Position numbers and translations under genes: made by a program. From positions 43,869-107,868 of the forward strand of contig JAMOOP010000067.1 of assembly GCA_027065385.1 (NCBI GenBank): 64,000 nucleotides of DNA. The letters are read 5' to 3'. The notes under the pieces were generated by a model that did no database searches, had not been told where the DNA came from, and worked only from the letters and a program-made list of their open reading frames with translations. This DNA comes from Campylobacteraceae bacterium. GTDB taxonomy: Bacteria > Campylobacterota > Campylobacteria > Campylobacterales > Sulfurovaceae. Positions 30,275 through 38,363 of this stretch are shown here, piece after piece; positions within the stretch are counted from its first letter, which is position 1; each line of letters opens with the position of its first letter.

Positions 30275-32029
30275 CTAACTCAATACTAACTCAACTAACA
30301 TTTGCTCTTTTAACTCATCTCTATCTAAATATGGACTCATATCTTCAAAAGAACGACTATAATCTAATAGTGGTGAAACAGCCATTGATTTACCTGTTAA
30401 TTGGATTTCAATAACCTCACACTTATCACTTCTCATACTATTTTTTATAGCTGTTTCAATATCATTTAATCCATATGCTTGATAACTTTTAATACCATAA
30501 GAGTCTCCTATATTCTTAAAATTAGGAACACTATAATCCTTTTTTGTCCCAATATGTTTTCCACCTAAAAACTCATCTTGCATTGTTGTAACCATATATA
30601 AACATGAGTTATTAAGAATAAATATTTTAATTGGAAGATTTCTACTATAAATAACCTCTAACTCTTGAATATTCATCTGAATTCCACCATCACCTGCAAT
30701 TACAATTACTCTATTAGAACTGCCGAGGGTAGCACCAATAGCTGCAGGAAGTGCAAATCCCATAGAACCTAACCCACCTGTAAATAGTACCCTTTGACCT
30801 TTTTTAACATCTAAAGCCTGAGCTGATAACATTTGATGTTCACCAACATCTATAGCAAATATATCATTCTCTTTCGAATATTTAGAAATAAGTGAAACAA
30901 TTTGATTTCCAAGTTTATCAGTTTTATCAAGCTTATATTGATGAGGATATTTCTTTTTATAACCTATAACTTTTTTTCTCCATAGTTCAATATCTACTTC
31001 TATATTTTTCATATTTAACTGCTGTAAAAATAGTTTTACATCTCCAAGAATAGTGAAATCAATAGGTATTCTTGCTCCTAATTCATATTTATCTATATCA
31101 ACTTGTATAACTTTAGCATTTTTAGCAAACTCTTTTGTATTTCGTCCTGTCTGCAAAGTATCAATCCTTGTACCTAGAGCAATAATTAAGTCACTATTTG
31201 CTAATGTTAGATTTCCATATCTATTACCCCATCTACCAATAAATCCTAAATTATACTTATAAGTTGAGTCTATAACATCTTTACCCATTAAAGAGTGAAC
31301 TATAGGGATATTTAATCTTTTTAAAAAAAGTTTTAATGCTCTATTGGCATTAGCTAAATTAACACCATTACCAACTAAAATAACTGGTTTTTCTGCCTTA
31401 TTAATCCATCTAACAACTTTTTCAATATCTTTATTATCTATTTTTATATTTTGTTGAATACTCTTATACTCATAGCTATCAAAAAAAGAGAACTCTTTTT
31501 GTGGTTCATAATTTTCCTGATATTGGAAATTAACTGGTATAGAAATAAGAACTGGACCTTTTCTTCCCTCTTGTGTAAAGTAGTATGCCTTTTCTAACTC
31601 ATATCTTAAATTATGAATATCTTTCACAAATACAGCATATTTTGTAATAGGCTTAACTATTGATACAATATCAATATCTTGAAATCCAATTTGACGCATT
31701 CCTCTACTACTATCTCTTTCAAATGAGTTAATATCACCTACTATAAACATAGAAGGCACTGAATCTAAAAAGCAACTTGCAATAGGGGTGACTAAATTTG
31801 TTCCACCAGGTCCACTTGTTACCGTAGCAACACCTGTTTTAGAGGTAACTCTTGCATAACCTTCTGCCGAAAAGCCAGAAGCTTGTTCATGTCTTGAATT
31901 GACCAATTCAATATCTTTATGTTTATCTATAGAGTCAAATATATGAGCATTATTTCCTCCAATATATCCAAAAACCTTATCTATTTCTTTTTCAACTAAA
32001 AATTCAACTATATAATCTGATACTTTCAT
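30275..32029 (-). CDS. Thiamine-diphosphate enzyme, acetolactate-synthase-like (possibly a branched-sugar synthase)
   Basis: 584 residues with the full three-domain ThDP architecture. The N-terminal Pyr domain carries the activating glutamate in SRHEQASGFSAEGYAR, and the C-terminal PP domain carries the GDG...N cofactor motif (VIAGDGGIQMNI followed by FILNNSC). No small regulatory subunit or other branched-chain amino-acid gene is near. Because it lies in a dTDP-sugar cluster, a YerE-like role (two-carbon addition to a 4-keto-deoxysugar to give a branched sugar) is an attractive inference, but decarboxylase or ordinary acetolactate synthase activity is possible. Its ATG abuts the IsrB element, which supplies its ribosome binding site. 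Confidence 0.8.
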   Translation of the reverse strand: MKVSDYIVEFLVEKEIDKVFGYIGGNNAHIFDSIDKHKDIELVNSRHEQASGFSAEGYARVTSKTGVATVTSGPGGTNLVTPIASCFLDSVPSMFIVGDINSFERDSSRGMRQIGFQDIDIVSIVKPITKYAVFVKDIHNLRYELEKAYYFTQEGRKGPVLISIPVNFQYQENYEPQKEFSFFDSYEYKSIQQNIKIDNKDIEKVVRWINKAEKPVILVGNGVNLANANRALKLFLKRLNIPIVHSLMGKDVIDSTYKYNLGFIGRWGNRYGNLTLANSDLIIALGTRIDTLQTGRNTKEFAKNAKVIQVDIDKYELGARIPIDFTILGDVKLFLQQLNMKNIEVDIELWRKKVIGYKKKYPHQYKLDKTDKLGNQIVSLISKYSKENDIFAIDVGEHQMLSAQALDVKKGQRVLFTGGLGSMGFALPAAIGATLGSSNRVIVIAGDGGIQMNIQELEVIYSRNLPIKIFILNNSCLYMVTTMQDEFLGGKHIGTKKDYSVPNFKNIGDSYGIKSYQAYGLNDIETAIKNSMRSDKCEVIEIQLTGKSMAVSPLLDYSRSFEDMSPYLDRDELKEQMLVELVLS

Positions 32030-32037
32030 CTCTCTAT

Positions 32038-32041
32038 CTCC
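32038..32041 (-). promoter_or_regulatory. Element-borne ribosome binding site of the ThDP enzyme gene
   Basis: GGAG lies inside the right end (in isrB orientation) of the element, 8 nt from the ATG at 32029. The native AAAGGA site of this gene appears to be on the far side of the element (33361-33366). The insertion has thus replaced the translation signal of the downstream gene. Confidence 0.6.
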
Positions 32042-32048
32042 AAGGATA

Positions 32049-32078
32049 CCTCGTCTATAATCTCTGATTTAGGCGAGG
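32049..32078. repeat. Subterminal hairpin of the IS605-type element (end next to the ThDP gene)
   Basis: On the plus strand, CCTCG-T-CTA(T)AATC pairs with GATTTAG-G-CGAGG around a 3-nt loop: 12 base pairs, one T-G wobble and a bulged T in the 5' arm. The design matches the other end hairpin position by position and the bulged-T imperfect palindromes of IS608. The wobble becomes an A-C mismatch on the minus strand, which suggests that the plus strand is the transposase substrate. Confidence 0.82.
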
Positions 32079-32101
32079 AGGAATTGGTAGTGCTGTTATT
32101 T

Positions 32102-33085
32102 CTATTTGATTGTCGATATTGCGTATGCATATCCGTCTCCTTTTTGTATTGTTCTACAGTATTTATAATTAATACCTTGAATAGTCGTTTTTGTGGTAGT
32201 AATGTTAAAATTCCCACTAGCTCTTACAGCCACTTTTCCAAGGTAAGTTCCTATCTTTTTCCCTTTGCTTACTATTGCTTTCATAATGTCACCTGTTTGG
32301 AAACCTTTTACTATTTTAGAGCTTTTAGCTTTAGTTCTAGGAAATCCAAATCTATCCATTCGACACATCTGTCGGCTTCCTCTTCCTTGTGCTTTAATCT
32401 CTAAAACTTTATCTGTTACTATTTCATATTTATATTCTTTTCCAATACACATAGCATCATAGTAGTGTTGTTTTGGTAAACCAAGCTCTTTTCTATTTGC
32501 GTAAGTTTCCCACCCCTCTCCTACTATTACATCAAAGTTTCTACTTAACTCTTTTATAGTATAAGTTCTAGCACTTTGAACAATTGATGCCTGTTTTGGT
32601 GTTTTTTTAGGCTTTAGATGTGATAAATCCTTCTCTACAGCTACGGAGAAAATAGGTATTAATTTAGCGTATTTTTTTGCAAAATTTATTACATTGTCTG
32701 CTCTTGATTTCACACTTGGGGGTAACCACCCTTCAGGTCTAGTTCTATTATCAAATCTTGGCTCTCTGTATCTAGTTTTTCTATTTCTTCTACTTCTTCT
32801 TATTGCTCTCCTTGAGTCCATTGCTTTTTTAATTACTGCTCCTCTATGCACTATCTCTGCAAAGAAAAAACATTTAACTGCATCTACTATAGCTACTCCT
32901 GTAACTGATGCACCTACATCAAATTTTATTTCAAAAATTTTTTTACACTCTTTATTCTCTTTTAATCTTATTGTAAAAGGATAAACTTTGTGAACAATAG
33001 CTTTTCCTTTTTTTAGTAAAATTCTAGCTTTAGCCTCGCTAGTTGGGGCTAAAGGAGTTTTATTCTTGCTTAATACAAAAACCAT
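32102..33085 (-). CDS. isrB: IsrB, RNA-guided RuvC nickase (IscB family lacking HNH)
   Basis: 327 residues. The N-terminal PLMP-type domain begins MVFVLSKNKTPLAPTSEAKA, with PLAP in place of PLMP. RuvC-I is FDVGASVTGVAIV (Asp56); the bridge-helix arginine block RRAIRRSRRNRKTRYREPRF (92-111) is the RRXRR signature. RuvC-II is VAVEKDLSHL (Glu151), and RuvC-III is KQHYYDAMCIG (His207, Asp210). Only about 55 residues separate Glu151 from His207, so there is no HNH domain; this is the IsrB rather than the IscB layout. Known IsrB proteins nick DNA guided by an omega-RNA next to an NTGA motif. The ATG has AGGA 6 nt upstream, inside the RNA gene. All catalytic residues are intact, so it is probably active. 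Confidence 0.9.
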   Translation of the reverse strand: MVFVLSKNKTPLAPTSEAKARILLKKGKAIVHKVYPFTIRLKENKECKKIFEIKFDVGASVTGVAIVDAVKCFFFAEIVHRGAVIKKAMDSRRAIRRSRRNRKTRYREPRFDNRTRPEGWLPPSVKSRADNVINFAKKYAKLIPIFSVAVEKDLSHLKPKKTPKQASIVQSARTYTIKELSRNFDVIVGEGWETYANRKELGLPKQHYYDAMCIGKEYKYEIVTDKVLEIKAQGRGSRQMCRMDRFGFPRTKAKSSKIVKGFQTGDIMKAIVSKGKKIGTYLGKVAVRASGNFNITTTKTTIQGINYKYCRTIQKGDGYAYAISTIK

Positions 33086-33375
33086 TTAAAATCCTTTTTC
33101 AAATTAACTCACCTTGCAGTGGTAACGGTCTTTTGACTCTCTCCTCGACAATGATATTAATGCTTGTTTGCTATGGCAAACCGTCCCTAGGTTCACAGGG
33201 CTTTAACCCAACTTAAAGAGCCTACACAGAGCTTGGAGCTGGAGAAGCACTCCAAGGTGTGGTAACATAAATATCGTAGTTAGCTATTTCTAGCAACTCA
33301 GTCTGGTCAATCAAGCCTCTTCCATATCCGTCAAGGATTGGGAGAGGTTATTGACTTATAATCCTTTATTTCTTT
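33086..33375 (-). ncRNA. Omega-RNA (HEARO-type) with 5' guide for IsrB
   Basis: A non-coding stretch directly upstream of isrB, much richer in G+C than its surroundings and dense in hairpins. In 5' to 3' order on the minus strand: a guide from flanking DNA (33375-33356, outside the element), a 32-nt imperfect hairpin (33347-33316), an 8-bp stem with one bulge and a GAAA loop (33298-33278), a CTTGGAG/CTCCAAG stem (33256-33232) supported by ACAC/GTGT, and a GTTTGC/GCAAAC stem with a CATA loop (33181-33166). Its 3' end overlaps the isrB Shine-Dalgarno. This position and size (about 270 nt plus guide) match the HEARO/omega-RNAs of IsrB. Transcription probably comes by read-through from the polysaccharide operon, since no clear promoter is visible. 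Confidence 0.85.
33316..33347. repeat. Subterminal hairpin of the IS605-type element (guide-proximal end)
   Basis: On the plus strand, CCTCT-T-CCA(T)ATCC pairs with GGATTGG-G-AGAGG around a GTCAA loop: 12 base pairs, a T-G wobble and a bulged T at the same places as in the other end hairpin. The same DNA is transcribed on the minus strand as the first stem of the omega-RNA, so one sequence serves both transposition and the guide RNA scaffold. Confidence 0.82.
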
Positions 33376-34061
33376 ATTAAGTTAAATTTTGTTAATATAT
33401 TTTTTATCTCTTCTTGTGAATTAAACATCATAATATCAATAATAGATAGATTAGGGACAAACTCACTATTAAACTGTTTATATTTAATATCGCCACTCTT
33501 TAAAAAAGTAAGCTCTATCCCCTCTTTTAAAAAATCTTCTCTACTATAAAGTTCTACTCCACCTATAGCATTAATATACTCTGTGGCATTAACTCTTTTA
33601 CATATATCTATTGTTCTACTCTGTGCTTTAAGCTCTGTCTCCCCTTGAAGGTCACTTAAATAGATAAACTCTGTCTCTATCCCTAAATAGTCTGCAATAG
33701 TTTCTATAGAATAACCTAAATATTTTGCTAAATTTTTCTCTTGATTTAATAGTATCTTCTCAACTATTGGATATACAATATTAAAATATGGTGCTTTTTT
33801 ATAAGCGTGAAAGATAGATTTTGATATTTTTTTAGCACTATTACCAACCTTAACTTCATTAATTGGTGTATTGGAGTGAACACCCAATACTTCTAAAGTA
33901 AAAAGGTGTCTTTTCTCATCAACTAAAATACTATTTCTATTAATATATCCCTTTTTTATATATTGCATACTATCAGATATAACATAGACATCAGAGATAC
34001 TCATTAGTTGCCAATACCCAATATATGGAAAGAGGTATGGTTGATTGCTACCTACTATCAT
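33366..34061 (-). CDS. WbqC family protein
   Basis: 231 residues from the ATG at 34061, which forms an ATGA overlap with the stop of the upstream aminotransferase; an in-frame TTG at 34070 is less likely. The opening IVGSNQPYLFPYIGYWQLM is the hallmark of WbqC/PF08889 proteins, which occur in O-antigen and capsule loci and whose biochemical role is unclear. It is usually found with DegT/WbpE-like aminotransferases, as here. Its last 10 bases form part of the predicted guide of the adjacent omega-RNA. Confidence 0.85.
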   Translation of the reverse strand: MIVGSNQPYLFPYIGYWQLMSISDVYVISDSMQYIKKGYINRNSILVDEKRHLFTLEVLGVHSNTPINEVKVGNSAKKISKSIFHAYKKAPYFNIVYPIVEKILLNQEKNLAKYLGYSIETIADYLGIETEFIYLSDLQGETELKAQSRTIDICKRVNATEYINAIGGVELYSREDFLKEGIELTFLKSGDIKYKQFNSEFVPNLSIIDIMMFNSQEEIKNILTKFNLIKK

Positions 34062-35155
34062 GCTACACAACTCTCCTCATCTCTTATCTCTGTAAGAGTT
34101 TTAATAATAATTTTGCTAACTATAGGCTCAACTCCTGAGTGCATAGGAATTACTAAAATTCTACTTGCAATATCTCTTGAATTTTCCATTATATCACTAC
34201 ATTTAACATAAGGTAGAGTATCGAGTGATGGTTTAAAATACTGTCTTGCAGCAATATCCTCTTTAAGCAGAGCCTCTCTTACCCGACTCATCTCACTCTC
34301 ATCTCTAAAGAGTATAGGAAAATAGCTATAGCTCTGTTGTGAGTTTGGATTTATCTTTTGTAACTTAACATAATCTTTTAATCTTTTAGTGTAGTACTCA
34401 TGACTCTCTTTCCTCTCTCTATAGATAGTATCCTCCTCCTCTAACATACAAAGCCCCATAGCAGCCTCAAGCTCATTAATCTTAGCATTAACTCCTAACA
34501 TTGCAACAGAATCTGGTGCATCAATTCCATAGTTTCTAACAACTTTTGCTTTCTTGTATAAATCATTATCTTTAATAACAATAGCAGCTCCTTCAATAGT
34601 ATGAAACATCTTAGTAGCATGGAAACTAATTATAGACATATCACCATAGTTTAAAATATGTTTACCTTTATACTTAACATCAAATGCGTGAGAAGCATCA
34701 TAAATAACTTTAAGATTATGTTTTTTTGCTATATTATCAATCTCATCTATATCACAAGCATTACCAAAAACATGACAAGGGGCAATAGCAACTGTATTGA
34801 TATTAATATTCTGTTCAATATTTTTTGGGTCTATATTATATGTCTCTTTATCAATATCTGCAAAAACAGGGATTAATCTCTCGGCAACAATTGCACTTGT
34901 AGTTGAAACAAAACTAAATGGAGTTGTAATTACCTCTTTTCCATCACTCTCTAAAAGTCTATAAGCAAACTGTAACGCATCTGTTCCACTTGATATACAG
35001 AGTAGATTTTTTACACCTAAATACTCCTCTAATCTCTTTTCAAGCTCTTGAACTAATGGTCCATTATTGGTTAACCAACCACTACTATAAATTCCATCTA
35101 TATATGATTTAAATTTTTCTTTATCTGGCATATATATTTTTGTAACATAAGTCAT
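34058..35155 (-). CDS. DegT/DnrJ/EryC1 family sugar aminotransferase
   Basis: 365 residues, PLP-dependent fold type I. The PLP lysine lies in SFHATKMFHTIEGAA, and substrate and cofactor segments include CISSGTDALQFAY and NYGIDAPDSVAMLGVNAKINELEAA. It converts a nucleotide-linked ketosugar to the aminosugar, most likely with glutamate as amino donor. It is distinct from the FdtB-like aminotransferase at 37257-38363, so the locus probably makes two different amino sugars, or this one acts on the WbqC-linked branch. Exact substrate not deducible. Confidence 0.85.
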   Translation of the reverse strand: MTYVTKIYMPDKEKFKSYIDGIYSSGWLTNNGPLVQELEKRLEEYLGVKNLLCISSGTDALQFAYRLLESDGKEVITTPFSFVSTTSAIVAERLIPVFADIDKETYNIDPKNIEQNININTVAIAPCHVFGNACDIDEIDNIAKKHNLKVIYDASHAFDVKYKGKHILNYGDMSIISFHATKMFHTIEGAAIVIKDNDLYKKAKVVRNYGIDAPDSVAMLGVNAKINELEAAMGLCMLEEEDTIYRERKESHEYYTKRLKDYVKLQKINPNSQQSYSYFPILFRDESEMSRVREALLKEDIAARQYFKPSLDTLPYVKCSDIMENSRDIASRILVIPMHSGVEPIVSKIIIKTLTEIRDEESCVA

Positions 35156-35158
35156 TTT

Positions 35159-36028
35159 TTAATCCTTTTTATAATTTTTAGAACCTATTAGATAATATTT
35201 TAATAATATTTTAAATGTATCAATATCAAATAGATTTTTTATAGCAACACCCATATACTCTCTAGCCTCATCTATATACCCACGCCTAGATAGAGACTTA
35301 AACCAATCAAGTTGCCACACTTCTAATGCCTGATTATAATCTTTATAATCTATCCACTTCTCTAAAATTTTTTTCTGAGCCTTAAACATTTTATATGTCT
35401 GTTTATAGGTATTATTATTATGGTCTCTATAGTAGGCTAAATAGTCATCTAAATACCCTATCTGATAAATATTAGCCACTCTTAACCACATATCCCAATC
35501 CTCTATTAAAACATCTTCACTATACCCTCCAAGCTCTCTTAAAATATCTGTTCTTATTATTGATGATGGTGCAGGAATTATTATATTTGCGGTAATTAAA
35601 TCTTTGAATATCCACCCAGATTTACCATTTTTTACATCTACTTTTCTATTAACTCCTAAATCATTAAAACTAATAACATTTCCATAACAGACTCCATACT
35701 CTAAATTGCTCTCTAAAAACTCCACCTGCTTACTTATCTTATCTAATAAAAATCTATCATCACTAGCACATATAGAGAAGTACTCTCCATTAGCCAAACT
35801 TAATGCCTCATTTAGAGTTTTTGATAATCCTCTATTCTCTCTATGGATATATTTAAAGTTATACTCTTTAGATAACTTCTCTAAAATCTTAGGTGAACTA
35901 TCAGTTGAGCCATCATCAATTACAATTAACTCTATATTTTTATAACTCTGATTAATAATACTCTCTATAGCCTCCTTAATATATTTCTCATGATTGTATG
36001 ATGGAACAACAACTGTAACTAATCTCAT
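35159..36028 (-). CDS. GT2 family glycosyltransferase
   Basis: 289 residues, GT-A fold. It begins VTVVVPSYNHEKYIKEAIES, with IELIVIDDGSTDSSPKIL as nucleotide-binding acidic motif and FSICASDDRFLLDK where the DxD metal site falls; a later VLIEDWDMWLRVA carries the ED motif of the catalytic base. It sits 3 bp downstream of the second flippase stop region and 3 bp upstream of the DegT gene stop. Cytoplasmic; adds one sugar to the lipid-linked unit. Confidence 0.88.
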   Translation of the reverse strand: MRLVTVVVPSYNHEKYIKEAIESIINQSYKNIELIVIDDGSTDSSPKILEKLSKEYNFKYIHRENRGLSKTLNEALSLANGEYFSICASDDRFLLDKISKQVEFLESNLEYGVCYGNVISFNDLGVNRKVDVKNGKSGWIFKDLITANIIIPAPSSIIRTDILRELGGYSEDVLIEDWDMWLRVANIYQIGYLDDYLAYYRDHNNNTYKQTYKMFKAQKKILEKWIDYKDYNQALEVWQLDWFKSLSRRGYIDEAREYMGVAIKNLFDIDTFKILLKYYLIGSKNYKKD

Positions 36029-37270
36029 TTAAATCCCCTTTCTAAAAATAGTTATCATTACAACTAGATATATTAAATAGTTTAGACAAAAGGCGTAAGT
36101 TACACCAATAAGTCCAAACTCATTTATAAATAGTATAGATAGCACAACAAATAGTAGTGAAAAGACTATCTCTGTATATATATAGAGTCTTGTCATAGCT
36201 TTTGCTAACATCAAATAACTTAAAAGCCATGATGATATTTTCACTACATCACCTATTAGTTGCCACTTAAAGAGTTCAACCATCGGCATAAAACTCTTTG
36301 TAAATGCAATATAGACTATATACTCTCTAAATATATAAATTCCAAAAGCTAAAAATATAACAATTGGCAGAATAACTCTATAGCCATACAGCATCTCCTC
36401 TTTTAACTCACTCTTATCCTCTATCTCAGATAATCTTGGTAGATAATAGACCCCTAAAGATGTGGTAACTACCATAAGATACATTGAAGATATATACCAA
36501 ATACCCTGCCAATACCCTGCACTACTCCAACCTAGATTACTACCAATATACTCTCGTACAACCATCTGTGATAGTGGAACAACAATAGCTGATACAACTG
36601 CCATTAGAGCATATTTCCCCAATTTTATGCCACTCTCCCTACTAAAACCTTCTGTAAAATAGTCTATTTTAAACCAAGATGATTTTAATACAAAAAAAAG
36701 AGTTACAAAAAATATAACAGATAGATTTAATACCATTGCATATAAAGAACCTAATAGTCCAAAATTAATAATTAAAAAAGAGGTAAAAAGTAGAGAGAAT
36801 AAACTACTAATAATATTTACTATAATATATTTTTTTATCTCTTTTTGTCCATTTAATATAGACATTAATAAAGTATTTAATGAAAAGAGTATAATAGTAA
36901 AGCCAAATATATTAAAAAGATGGCTATAGATATCTGATTTTAATATAAGATAAGATAGGTATGGAGCAAATATATTTAAAAAAAGTCCTACTAGCATAGA
37001 TGATATTAATGTTAATACTACTGCTGTACTTAGAAGTTCTCTCTTTTTACTATAGCTATCTCTATACTCAGAGGTATATTTTACAACACCTTGTGATATA
37101 GCCCCACTTCCTACAGTAGAGCTTATTATAACAAAATTTTGAAATTGACCAATTATAGCAAGACCAGAAGGTCCTACATAGATAGATACTAACTTATTAA
37201 TAATAAAACCAGTAAATACCCGAATAACAGTAGAAATAGCTGTTAATATTGATGTTTTAACTAAACCCAT
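36029..37270 (-). CDS. O-antigen flippase, Wzx (copy 2)
   Basis: 413 residues with about 12 hydrophobic segments. The opening [44 protein letters not shown] is typical of the WzxE-type O-antigen translocases, a different branch of the MOP superfamily from the flippase at 28787-30256. It overlaps the FdtB-like gene by 14 bp. WzxE-type proteins often accompany Fuc4NAc/Fuc3NAc-containing glycans, which fits the adjacent FdtA/FdtB pathway. It moves the repeat unit to the periplasmic face. Confidence 0.88.
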   Translation of the reverse strand: MGLVKTSILTAISTVIRVFTGFIINKLVSIYVGPSGLAIIGQFQNFVIISSTVGSGAISQGVVKYTSEYRDSYSKKRELLSTAVVLTLISSMLVGLFLNIFAPYLSYLILKSDIYSHLFNIFGFTIILFSLNTLLMSILNGQKEIKKYIIVNIISSLFSLLFTSFLIINFGLLGSLYAMVLNLSVIFFVTLFFVLKSSWFKIDYFTEGFSRESGIKLGKYALMAVVSAIVVPLSQMVVREYIGSNLGWSSAGYWQGIWYISSMYLMVVTTSLGVYYLPRLSEIEDKSELKEEMLYGYRVILPIVIFLAFGIYIFREYIVYIAFTKSFMPMVELFKWQLIGDVVKISSWLLSYLMLAKAMTRLYIYTEIVFSLLFVVLSILFINEFGLIGVTYAFCLNYLIYLVVMITIFRKGI

Positions 37271-38363
37271 TTAAAACTTCTACTACTTTTTTTGTATCGT
37301 CTATAGTTTGAATACTACTTATAGGCAAACTTATAACCTCTTTAGCTAACCTTTGAGTTATTGGTAAATTTAAACCATTTAACTTGCTATAGGCCATCTG
37401 TTTATGAGGTGCTATAGGGTAGTGAATAACTGTTTGAATATTATGAGATAGTAAATAGCTATATAATTCATCTCTTCTTTCACTTCTAATAACAAATAAG
37501 TGCCAAACATGGGATTTTCTCTCTTCAACTTTTGGTAGAATAATATTTTTATTTTTATTTTTAATATTATTAAGATAATAGTTAGCAATATCTCTTCTAT
37601 GCTCTATCTCTCTATCTAAATATCTAAGTTTGACTCTAAGCATACTAGCTTGTATCTCATCTAATCTGCTATTTACCCCTATATATATATGTTCATACTT
37701 CTTTTTACTCCCATAGTTACCCAATGCTCTTATGGTATCGGCTAATTTACTATCATTTGTAGTAACTGCACCACCATCGCCTAATGCTCCTAAATTTTTA
37801 GTAGGATAGAAACTAAACCCACTAGCATCTCCTAAATTACCACATCTTCTATCTTTAAAATATGCACCATGTGATTGAGCAGAGTCCTCAATAACCTTTA
37901 GGTTATACTTTTTTGCTATATCCAATATCTTATCTATTTGAGACACCATACCATATAGATGAACTACTAAAATTGCTTCTGTTTTTGGTGTAATACTACT
38001 CTCTATTTTAGATACATCTAATAGATATGTATCTATATTAGGCTCTACCAATATAGGTTTTAAACCACTATCACTAATTGCTAAAATAGAGGCTATATAG
38101 GTATTAGCAGGAACAATTATCTCACTATCTTTATTAAATATTCCCAACTCCTTATATCCTCTTATTATTAACTTTAAAGCATCTAATCCACTACCAACTC
38201 CTATAGTATGCTCTACACCACAATAAGAGGAAAACTCCTCTTCAAACAGATTACACTCTCTGCTTTGAATATAGTAACCACTATCAATCACTCTACTACA
38301 AGCCTCAATTAGCTCGTCTCTATACTCTTGATTTATCTTTTTTAAATCTAAAAAGGAAATCAT
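37257..38363 (-). CDS. fdtB: dTDP-3-keto-6-deoxyhexose 3-aminotransferase (FdtB/QdtB-like)
   Basis: 368 residues of the DegT family. The PLP lysine is in [20 protein letters not shown], followed by [27 protein letters not shown], the arrangement seen in FdtB, QdtB and DesV. It should add an amino group at C3 of dTDP-3-keto-6-deoxyhexose to give dTDP-Fuc3N or dTDP-Qui3N. The supporting genes (FdtA-like isomerase, RmlA, RmlB, formyltransferase, GNAT) are immediately upstream in the same operon. Whether galacto or gluco is formed depends on the isomerase, so the product name is left open. Confidence 0.85.
   Translation of the reverse strand: MISFLDLKKINQEYRDELIEACSRVIDSGYYIQSRECNLFEEEFSSYCGVEHTIGVGSGLDALKLIIRGYKELGIFNKDSEIIVPANTYIASILAISDSGLKPILVEPNIDTYLLDVSKIESSITPKTEAILVVHLYGMVSQIDKILDIAKKYNLKVIEDSAQSHGAYFKDRRCGNLGDASGFSFYPTKNLGALGDGGAVTTNDSKLADTIRALGNYGSKKKYEHIYIGVNSRLDEIQASMLRVKLRYLDREIEHRRDIANYYLNNIKNKNKNIILPKVEERKSHVWHLFVIRSERRDELYSYLLSHNIQTVIHYPIAPHKQMAYSKLNGLNLPITQRLAKEVISLPISSIQTIDDTKKVVEVLNGFS

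Larger units (their letters stand above)
32030..33355 (-). mobile_element. Non-autonomous IS200/IS605-type element carrying isrB and its omega-RNA
   Basis: A 1326-bp unit inserted between the wbqC-like gene and the ThDP enzyme gene of one operon. Reading the plus strand as the transposase top strand, it lies just 3' of the tetranucleotide TCAT (32026-32029). It has 19 nt to a left hairpin (32049-32078) and ends after TGAC (33352-33355), 4 nt past a right hairpin (33316-33347). Tetranucleotides just before the hairpin feet are GATA (32045-32048) and CAAG (33312-33315). Under the IS608 pairing scheme as I know it (TTAC with AAAG, TCAA with GAAT), GATA suits TCAT (with a canonical pair at position 3) and CAAG suits TGAC. 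No tnpA or tnpB is present, so movement would need a Y1 transposase in trans. Confidence 0.85.

Noticed and set aside
30275..32029. Calling the ThDP enzyme IlvB.
   Set aside because: No IlvN or branched-chain amino-acid genes are near, and it is embedded in glycan genes; the name would imply a pathway not supported here.
32026..32404. Small open frames overlapping the end of isrB on both strands.
   Set aside because: They are shadows of isrB and of the element end hairpin.
33278..33298. GCTAGAAATAGC within the RNA is identical to the tetraloop stem of the widely used Cas9 single-guide RNA.
   Set aside because: A GAAA loop on a GCTA/TAGC stem arises easily by chance, and there is no Cas9, crRNA repeat or vector sequence nearby.
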